NCBI GenBank assembly: GCA_015661865.1
Contig: DQVG01000159.1
Location: 1-5,073 of the forward strand
DNA: 5,073 nt
Direction of reading: 5' to 3'
From: Desulfurobacteriaceae bacterium
GTDB taxonomy: Bacteria; Aquificota; Aquificia; Desulfurobacteriales; DQVG01
Shown: positions 1 to 5,073 of the stretch, piece after piece
Layout: every line of letters starts with the position of its first letter
How positions within the stretch are numbered: position 1 is the first letter of the stretch
Program-made: the position numbers and the translations under genes
The notes under the pieces: generated by a model
Told to the model about the DNA's origin: nothing
The model's input: the letters and a program-made list of their open reading frames with translations, nothing else
Database searches by the model: none

Positions 1-840
1 CCTCCTTATGCAAAACCTGGAATGAAATTAGATGCAAGAGTATCTTCTATAGGAGATGCAACTTCTTTGCAAAATGGAGTTTTGCTTTTAACGCCTTTAT
101 TTGGTCCAGATAATAAAGTATATGCCTTAGCTCAAGGACCGGTATCTACGGGAGGTTATAAAGTAGGGAATCAAAATGCTCAAACTCAGAAAAACTTTCC
201 CACAACGGGTGTTGTTATAAATGGGGCTATAGTTGAAAGAGCTCCTGAACAAGTTTTTGATCCAAATTATGGACTTATTTTTGTTTTAAAAAAATTTCAA
301 GATGATCCAACTGTAATAAATCAGATAGTTAAGACAATAAATAAAGCCTTTAAAGCTAAAGTATGTAAAGTTATAGATTTAAATACTATAAAAGTAACTC
401 CTCCTATAGATGTAGATTTTATAGAAGCTATAAACAAGATTTTATCTTTAAAGGTAAATATAAGTCCTGAACCTGTGGTTGTAATTGACGAAAGAACAGG
501 CACCGTAGTAATAGGTTCGGACGTAAAAATAGATCCTGTAGCTGTAGCCCATGGTAATATAGTAGTTTCCGTCAAAGAAGTTCCAGCAATAAATAAACTT
601 ATATTTGGAAAAGGAAATAGTACTCAAGCCTTTATTGACGAACTTCGCCAAGCTCTTAATATGACAGTAACTGAAATAAATATTACTGAAGAAGGAAAAA
701 TATTTATGTTAAATGCTCCAACTTTAAAAGATTTAGTCAAAATGCTAAATGCTCTTGGAGTTTCCCCGGGAGATTTAATTGCTATTATAGAAGCTTTAAA
801 GGAGGCTGGAGCTATCCACGCAAAAATTGTTGTGAAGTAA
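1..840 (+). CDS. flgI: Flagellar P-ring protein FlgI (5' end missing)
   Basis: FlgI is the subunit of the P ring, the periplasmic bushing in the peptidoglycan layer around the flagellar rod. It is normally exported by a signal peptide, which here would lie upstream of the window. The frame is open from base 1, and the 279 visible residues match roughly the last three quarters of a protein usually about 350-370 residues long. The ATG at base 22 is internal: the seven codons before it (PPYAKPG) continue the family's conserved stretch. Family hallmarks seen are the VSSIGDATSLQNG segment followed by LLLTPLFG and VYALAQGPVSTGG, then VVINGAIVER, and a C-terminal LNALGVSPGDLIAIIEALKEAGAIHA that is close to canonical FlgI. 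Only one cysteine is visible (codon 364-366). The next gene begins 15 bases after the stop. The usual downstream partner flgJ is absent, so this is probably the end of the flagellar part of the operon. Identification is firm. Confidence 0.96.
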   Translation, partial: PPYAKPGMKLDARVSSIGDATSLQNGVLLLTPLFGPDNKVYALAQGPVSTGGYKVGNQNAQTQKNFPTTGVVINGAIVERAPEQVFDPNYGLIFVLKKFQDDPTVINQIVKTINKAFKAKVCKVIDLNTIKVTPPIDVDFIEAINKILSLKVNISPEPVVVIDERTGTVVIGSDVKIDPVAVAHGNIVVSVKEVPAINKLIFGKGNSTQAFIDELRQALNMTVTEINITEEGKIFMLNAPTLKDLVKMLNALGVSPGDLIAIIEALKEAGAIHAKIVVK

Positions 841-858
841 AAGAGGCAATTAACATTG
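841..858 (+). promoter_or_regulatory. Ribosome binding site and TTG start of the CLC gene
   Basis: An AAGAGG Shine-Dalgarno-like sequence at 841-846 begins directly after the flgI stop codon and lies 9 bases before TTG at 856-858. The flgI stop (838-840) is in the same reading frame as the CLC gene, so the CLC gene cannot start earlier, and TTG is the first possible start codon after it. The next in-frame ATG (codon 40) would remove the first membrane segment. The TTG start is therefore well supported, although a rare start codon may lower translation relative to flgI. Confidence 0.75.
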
Positions 859-2193
859 TCTACTAACAAAAGTTTAACTAATGTAAATCTTAAAATTCTT
901 ATCTTTTCAATAATCGTAGGTATAGTTGTTGGAACGGCTATTGTTGTTTATGTAAAGCTTACTCATTTTTGTATGAATCTGTTTTTTCTAGGTAAACCTT
1001 TAGAAGATATAAATAACCTTCCTCTTTTATATCTCATATTAGTTTCTACCTTAGGAGCACTTATAGTTTCCCTAATAAAAATACATAATGAAAAAATTCA
1101 TGAATACGGGGTTGCTCGGGTAGCTAGAATTTTAGAAGAGGGAAAGTTAGAAATAAAAGTTAAAGATGTTATCTCAAAAATAATAGCCTCAGCTTTAAGT
1201 ATTGGAAGTGGATTTGCAGTTGGGAATGAAGGCCCAAGTGCAGAAGTAGGAGCAATGATTTCTTATTATTTAAGTAAATTGGTAAAAATACCTGTTACCT
1301 TATTAAGAACCGTAATTGCAGCTGGGGCTTCAGCAGGTATAGCAGCTGTATTTATATCTCCTTTTACGGGATTTGTTTTTGGTTTAGAAATTATGGTTAA
1401 AGAGCTTTCTATAACGAATTCTTTTGTTATGGTTTTGGCTTCAGTTTTTGGATTTGCAATTTCTTCCCATTTTTTACATCGAGTTGATTTTCCTTTTTTT
1501 TTCCAAAAAAGTATTTACTGGCAAGATATAATTTATCCTATTTTCATGGTCCCATTTATAGTTTTAGTATCCATAGTATTTTTACGAGTAAAAGATTCTA
1601 TTAATTATCAAATATTTTTTCCCTTAGAAAGAAAATTTATGAAAATTATAAGAATGTATGGAATTTCTACAAAATACAAAATCTTATCTAAAGCTGTTTT
1701 AGCTGGTATTTTTACCGGGCTCTTACTTAAAATTACTCCCTACTCGGGCTTTTCGGGTCATAGTTTAATTGAAAAATTAATTTATGAAAATAAAGATATG
1801 GCTTTTAACCTAGCTTTAACAATATTGTTAGCCCGTATAATATCCACCTCGGTAGCTTTAAGTTGGGGAGCGGTAGGTGGTCTTTTTATGCCAATTTTAA
1901 CCATAGGGGCTATTTTGGGATATATATATGGGATTTGCATAAGAGAAATTTTTCCTGATGTTTATTTTCCAAATAGCTACTTTGCCGCTATTGGAGCTGC
2001 CTCTTTCTTAGGAGCTTTGCTTAATGTTCCAACTACGTCTATTATTCTTGCTTTTGAATTAACTTTAAATTTTAGTATTATTGTTCCTACAGCAGTAATA
2101 ACCATATTTAGCCTATATTTTTTGCTAATATATAGAGAGCTTTATGCAAAATATATTGAGAGAAAGTATCAAAATGTTTCAAAGGAAAATTAA
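856..2193 (+). CDS. CLC-family chloride channel/anion transporter, no CBS domains
   Basis: An integral inner-membrane protein of 445 residues, the size of bacterial CLC proteins made of the membrane domain alone. CLC proteins are homodimers that move chloride or related anions, either as channels or in exchange for protons. Hydrophobic segments run from residue 12 to about 427, and no C-terminal CBS domains follow. Signature motifs: GSGFAVGNEGP (117-127), where E125 matches the gating glutamate E148 of E. coli ClC-ec1; SPFTGFVFGLE (168-178); GAVGGLFMP (338-346), the GxxGGxFxP motif with F344 matching F357; and LY at 429-430, where Y430 matches the anion-binding Y445. Differences: the GSGIP filter motif is replaced by EYGVA (83-87), GREGP reads GNEGP, and the inner proton glutamate E203 corresponds to I179. 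Family membership is clear. Whether it is a channel or an exchanger, and for which anion, cannot be read from sequence. It follows flgI by 15 bases and overlaps the next gene, which suggests co-transcription. Confidence 0.93.
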   Translation: MSTNKSLTNVNLKILIFSIIVGIVVGTAIVVYVKLTHFCMNLFFLGKPLEDINNLPLLYLILVSTLGALIVSLIKIHNEKIHEYGVARVARILEEGKLEIKVKDVISKIIASALSIGSGFAVGNEGPSAEVGAMISYYLSKLVKIPVTLLRTVIAAGASAGIAAVFISPFTGFVFGLEIMVKELSITNSFVMVLASVFGFAISSHFLHRVDFPFFFQKSIYWQDIIYPIFMVPFIVLVSIVFLRVKDSINYQIFFPLERKFMKIIRMYGISTKYKILSKAVLAGIFTGLLLKITPYSGFSGHSLIEKLIYENKDMAFNLALTILLARIISTSVALSWGAVGGLFMPILTIGAILGYIYGICIREIFPDVYFPNSYFAAIGAASFLGALLNVPTTSIILAFELTLNFSIIVPTAVITIFSLYFLLIYRELYAKYIERKYQNVSKEN

Positions 2194-3253
2194 AATAGCC
2201 TGCATACTTCCTTCTCGAATAGGAGATATAGTTTTTGCTTTTCCCGCGATAAGAAGTTTAAAAAATACTTTAAAAAATTCAAAATTAACTTTTTTTGTAG
2301 ACAAAAGGTATAAAGATTTAGTTGAGCTAAATCCAGATATAGATGAGATTATAGATTTTGATTTTAAGTCTCTTAAAAAACCTATAAATATTTTGAAAGC
2401 TTATTTAAGTTTTAGAAAATATAAATTTGATATAGTCTTTGATATGCAAGGATATTTAAAAAGTTCCCTTTTAGTTTTAGCTTTTAAAGCAAAATATAAA
2501 TTTGGAACATCTCCATCTCCTAAAGAACCTGCTTATTTATTTTCCAAATTTGTTTATTCTTATAAAGAATTAGAAAATGTTCATCGGGTAGATAGACATA
2601 TAAAGTCCTTAGAAAAGATTTTTGAAAAGTATTTAAAAATACCTTTTTATAAAGATATAAAATTTTTATATAGTTTTAAAGAAAACGAAAAAAAAGAGTT
2701 TTTAAAAAAAATAAAAAATTATCTTTCTTCTAAAAAAAATTATTATCTTCTATTTTTAGGAGGAGGGTGGAAATCAAGAAGATGGGGGTATCAAAATTAC
2801 CTGAACCTTGCTTTAAAATTAAAGCAAAATTTTAATTTAACTCCTATAGTTGTTGGAGGAGCTGCTTCTGGATCTCCAGAAGATGAGGAGTATGAGCTTT
2901 TTTTTCAAGAGGCCAAAAAGGTAAATTTAGAATATAAAAGCTTTTATAAAAAACTTTCTTTAAAAGAGTTTGTATATTTATGCAAATATGCTAAAAAGTT
3001 CAATATAAAGTTTTTTATTGGGAACGATGCTGGAGCTACCCATATATCTTGGAGCTCGTCTTTATATACTTTCGAAATTTTAGGACCAACTTCTCCTAAT
3101 GTAGTTAGACCTTATATTAGTGGAGAATATATATATAAAAATTTACCTTGCTCACCTTGTAGAAATAGAGATTGCCAAAGTTTAGAATGTATGAAAAAAA
3201 TTAAAGTTGAAGAGGTTTTTGATAAAATTTCCTCATTTTTAGCTTCTAAATAA
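2174..3253 (+). CDS. Glycosyltransferase family 9 (ADP-heptose:LPS heptosyltransferase-like)
   Basis: A probable cytoplasmic or membrane-associated sugar transferase of the WaaC/WaaF type, which adds heptose from ADP-heptose to the inner core of lipopolysaccharide. With the ATG at 2174 it has 359 residues, normal for the family. The N-terminal Rossmann half starts at once with KIKIACILPSRIGDIVFAFP; D18 in RIGD matches the catalytic aspartate of WaaC. The C-terminal, donor-binding half has LGGGWKSRRW (195-204), GNDAGATH (283-290), ILGPTSP (302-308) and a four-cysteine CSPC-RNRDC-SLEC segment (C326, C329, C334, C339) typical of heptosyltransferases. An in-frame ATG at 2144 would add ten residues and has an AGAGAG 4 bases upstream. 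I prefer 2174 because it begins just before the first beta strand and overlaps the CLC gene by only 20 bases. The protein is very lysine-rich, with a charged linker near residues 168-190. The family is secure; the actual sugar and acceptor (LPS core, another glycan or a protein) are not. Confidence 0.9.
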   Translation: MFQRKIKIACILPSRIGDIVFAFPAIRSLKNTLKNSKLTFFVDKRYKDLVELNPDIDEIIDFDFKSLKKPINILKAYLSFRKYKFDIVFDMQGYLKSSLLVLAFKAKYKFGTSPSPKEPAYLFSKFVYSYKELENVHRVDRHIKSLEKIFEKYLKIPFYKDIKFLYSFKENEKKEFLKKIKNYLSSKKNYYLLFLGGGWKSRRWGYQNYLNLALKLKQNFNLTPIVVGGAASGSPEDEEYELFFQEAKKVNLEYKSFYKKLSLKEFVYLCKYAKKFNIKFFIGNDAGATHISWSSSLYTFEILGPTSPNVVRPYISGEYIYKNLPCSPCRNRDCQSLECMKKIKVEEVFDKISSFLASK

Positions 3254-3352
3254 TACTAATTATTTATTTTATAACTTTAATATCTATTTATGCATTTATA
3301 AATAAATTTTTACTATTAATTTACCTAAAACTTTAAACTCTTAATAATGAAT
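3254..3352 (+). promoter_or_regulatory. AT-rich gap, presumed promoter region of ilvD
   Basis: This gap separates the flgI-CLC-glycosyltransferase unit from ilvD and is the only non-coding stretch of note. It is almost entirely A and T. No GC-rich hairpin followed by a T run is seen, so there is no recognisable terminator, and no T-box, leader peptide or other amino-acid-responsive attenuator. Candidate -10 hexamers include TATAAC (3270-3275) and TACTAT (3311-3316), but neither has a good TTGACA-like partner at 17 bases, and in such AT-rich DNA matches arise by chance. A short perfect palindrome, ATTTATAAAT (3294-3303), is equally likely to be chance. That ilvD has its own promoter is inferred from the gap and from the unrelated function of the gene. 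Confidence 0.35.
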
Positions 3353-3360
3353 AAGGAGGA
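3353..3360 (+). promoter_or_regulatory. Strong Shine-Dalgarno site of ilvD
   Basis: AAGGAGGA, close to the full anti-Shine-Dalgarno complement, sits 7 bases before the ATG at 3368. It settles the start. An in-frame ATG at 3347 lies upstream of this site and would add only seven residues, and the family commonly begins MRS, as the protein from 3368 does. It is much the strongest ribosome binding site in the window, which suggests high expression of this biosynthetic enzyme. Confidence 0.9.
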
Positions 3361-3367
3361 TATAAAA

Positions 3368-5073
3368 ATGAGAAGTAAGAAAGTTGTTGGAAGTATAGAA
3401 AGACTCCCTGCTAGAGCATTATATTGCGCTACGGGTTTATCTCCGGAAGATTTTAATAAACCTTTTATTGGAATAATTTCTTCTTATACAGATTTAGTTC
3501 CGGGACATTGTGATATGCAAATTTTAGAAAGATTTATTGAGCTTGGAATAGCTCAAGCGGGTGGAGTTCCCTTAAAGGTTAGTGTTCCTGCTATTTGTGA
3601 TGGAATTGCTATGGGACATGAAGGTATGAAATGTTCTTTACCTTTAAGAGAAATAATAGCTGATTCAATAGAAGATGTTGTAGTGGCCCAAGGCCTAGAT
3701 GGTATTGTGCTTTTAACAGCTTGTGACAAAATTACCCCAGGGATGCTTTTAGGTGCAGTAAGATTAGATATTCCAGCCATAGTAGTTACAGCCGGTCCCA
3801 TGATGGCAGGTCAACTTGGAAAAGAGAAACTTGATTTAGTAACTCACACCTTTGAAGCTTTAGGAAAATATAAGCTAGGAAAAATAGATTTAGATACCTT
3901 AAAAGAATACGAGCTTAGAGCTTGTCCTACTTCAGGTTCCTGTCAAGGGTTATTTACTGCAAATACCATGGCTTGCCTTTGTGAAGCTATGGGAGTTTCT
4001 CTGCCTTTTACAGCTACTTCCTTTCCTTTTTCTGCAGAAAAGAAAAGAATTGCTAAAAAAAGTGGCGAAAAAATAGTAGAGCTTGTAAAAAAAGGCTTAA
4101 GTATAAGAAAAATAATAAATAAAAATTCTATTGAAAATGCCATTTTAGTAGACGTAGCCTTAGGTGGATCTACAAATACGGTTTTACATTTGACAGCTAT
4201 TGTTTTAGAAGCAGGTATAGAAGATTTTGATATTAAACTTTTTGATGAAATATCTAAAAAAGTTTCAAAAATAACTTCCATTCGTCCGGGTGGGAAATAT
4301 TTGATGGAAGATCTTCATAGAGCCGGTGGAATTCCCGCTGTTTTAAAAAGACTTTACGATCTATTAAAGGATAATATTACCGTTTTAGGCGTTTCTATAA
4401 AGGAAATAGCCAAACAAGCAAAAATTTATGATGAAGATGTAATTAGACCTTTAGATAATCCTTATATGAAAGAGGGGGGACTTGCTATTTTATATGGAAA
4501 TTTAGCTCCCGAAGGAGCTGTTATAAAACATGGAGCTTTATCCAAAAATATGTTTAAGTTTAAAGGTAAGGCTAGGGTCTTTAATAGTGAAGAGGAAGCT
4601 TATGATTATGTAATGACAAAAAAAATCCTTGAAGATTTAGAAAAAGAAGGACCTATTGTTATTGTTATTAGATATGAAGGGCCCAAAGGTGGTCCAGGTA
4701 TGAGGGAAATGTTAGCTGTAACTGCAGCTATTATGGGAATGGGATTAGGAGATAAAGTAGCTTTAATTACAGATGGAAGATTTTCTGGAGGAACTCATGG
4801 TCCCTGTATAGGTCATGTATCTCCGGAAGCTGCGGAAGGTGGTCTTATAGCTATCTTAGAAGATGGAGATATTATCGAAATAGATATAGATAACCGAAGC
4901 CTAAATGTTAATTTAGATATGGAAACTATAAAAGCTCGTTTTAAAACTTTTTTAAATTTAGAAGATTTTAAAGATGAATACTTAGATGGTTACAGATTAA
5001 ATTTAAAAAATGAAAAAATTAGACAAATTTTGGATAAAAAACTTGACAATCTTTTAAAAAAGAAAAATATTAA
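3368..5073 (+). CDS. ilvD: Dihydroxy-acid dehydratase, IlvD/Edd family (3' end open)
   Basis: IlvD removes water from 2,3-dihydroxy-isovalerate and its methylvalerate homologue to give the 2-keto acids of valine, isoleucine, leucine and pantothenate synthesis. It is a cytoplasmic iron-sulfur enzyme that also binds a divalent metal. The frame is open for 568 codons to the window edge, already slightly longer than the usual 550-560 or so; the TAA at the last three bases is out of frame. Motifs: [11 protein letters not shown] (78-87; D79 metal ligand), CDKITPGM (119-126; C119 cluster ligand, D120, and K121, which is carbamylated in known enzymes), [12 protein letters not shown] (190-201; C192), [12 protein letters not shown] (264-275), [11 protein letters not shown] (435-445; E437), and [11 protein letters not shown] (468-478; S473, the proposed base). 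C119 and C192 are 73 residues apart, as in E. coli. The position of the third cysteine of [2Fe-2S] enzymes is G46 here, which favours the oxygen-sensitive [4Fe-4S] type. The C-terminal tail lacks the usual YAxLVSSA motif. No other ilv gene is visible nearby, and a related sugar-acid dehydratase role is less likely. Confidence 0.9.
   Translation, partial: MRSKKVVGSIERLPARALYCATGLSPEDFNKPFIGIISSYTDLVPGHCDMQILERFIELGIAQAGGVPLKVSVPAICDGIAMGHEGMKCSLPLREIIADSIEDVVVAQGLDGIVLLTACDKITPGMLLGAVRLDIPAIVVTAGPMMAGQLGKEKLDLVTHTFEALGKYKLGKIDLDTLKEYELRACPTSGSCQGLFTANTMACLCEAMGVSLPFTATSFPFSAEKKRIAKKSGEKIVELVKKGLSIRKIINKNSIENAILVDVALGGSTNTVLHLTAIVLEAGIEDFDIKLFDEISKKVSKITSIRPGGKYLMEDLHRAGGIPAVLKRLYDLLKDNITVLGVSIKEIAKQAKIYDEDVIRPLDNPYMKEGGLAILYGNLAPEGAVIKHGALSKNMFKFKGKARVFNSEEEAYDYVMTKKILEDLEKEGPIVIVIRYEGPKGGPGMREMLAVTAAIMGMGLGDKVALITDGRFSGGTHGPCIGHVSPEAAEGGLIAILEDGDIIEIDIDNRSLNVNLDMETIKARFKTFLNLEDFKDEYLDGYRLNLKNEKIRQILDKKLDNLLKKKNI

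Noticed and set aside
321..869. Several antisense open frames of 67-84 codons over flgI
   Set aside because: They lie opposite a well-conserved gene, have no family resemblance or convincing ribosome binding sites, and reflect the rarity of stops opposite AT-rich coding sequence.
2144..2173. Upstream ATG at 2144 as the glycosyltransferase start
   Set aside because: It is possible and has an AGAGAG sequence 4 bases upstream, but it lengthens the overlap with the CLC gene to 50 bases and adds ten residues ahead of the family's normal N-terminus. The start at 2174 is preferred, not proven.
3281..3310. Palindromic AT sequences as a terminator or operator
   Set aside because: The stems are short and purely A/T, with no stable hairpin, and such palindromes are expected by chance at this base composition.
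3320..3348. Promoter-like pair TTTACC (3320-3325) and AATAAT (3343-3348) with a 17-base spacer
   Set aside because: The spacing is right, but transcription would begin at about 3355, inside the ilvD Shine-Dalgarno site at 3353-3360, removing part of it. It is probably a chance match in AT-rich DNA.
3553..4281. Antisense open frames of 82 and 112 codons inside ilvD
   Set aside because: The sense strand carries unbroken IlvD motifs throughout, and the antisense products resemble nothing and have no supporting start signals.
5071..5073. TAA at the last three bases as the end of ilvD
   Set aside because: The ilvD frame from 3368 reads ATT at 5069-5071 and leaves AA as an incomplete codon, so this TAA is out of frame.

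Overview
The window (5,073 bases, very AT-rich, roughly 30% GC by eye) carries four genes, all on the + strand and packed closely. It looks like a chromosomal piece of a flagellated, Gram-negative-type bacterium: FlgI, the flagellar P-ring protein, implies a peptidoglycan layer and an outer membrane, and a family-9 (heptosyltransferase-like) glycosyltransferase fits a lipopolysaccharide maker. The low GC, lysine- and isoleucine-rich proteins and a TTG start would suit a thermophilic lineage such as Thermodesulfobacteria. That placement is a guess from style, not a demonstrated assignment.

Layout. 1-840: 3' part of flgI, with the 5' end outside the window. 856-2193: a CLC-type chloride channel or transporter, starting with TTG 15 bases after the flgI stop. 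2174-3253 (or from 2144): a family-9 glycosyltransferase whose start overlaps the CLC gene. These three form an apparent transcription unit. 3254-3367: an AT-rich gap, the only real non-coding stretch, ending in a near-perfect Shine-Dalgarno sequence. 3368 to the window end: an IlvD-type dihydroxy-acid dehydratase, still open at the last base.

The genes do not form one obvious pathway. The first three concern the cell envelope (flagellar ring, anion transport, surface sugar transfer). The fourth makes the 2-keto acids for valine, isoleucine and CoA synthesis and probably has its own promoter.

No mobile element, CRISPR array, RNA gene, convincing terminator or obviously new system is visible. 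The points most worth a second look are at residue level: the CLC protein has changed anion-filter motifs and lacks the inner proton glutamate, and the IlvD protein lacks the usual C-terminal tail motif and has an unusual cysteine near its iron-sulfur site.
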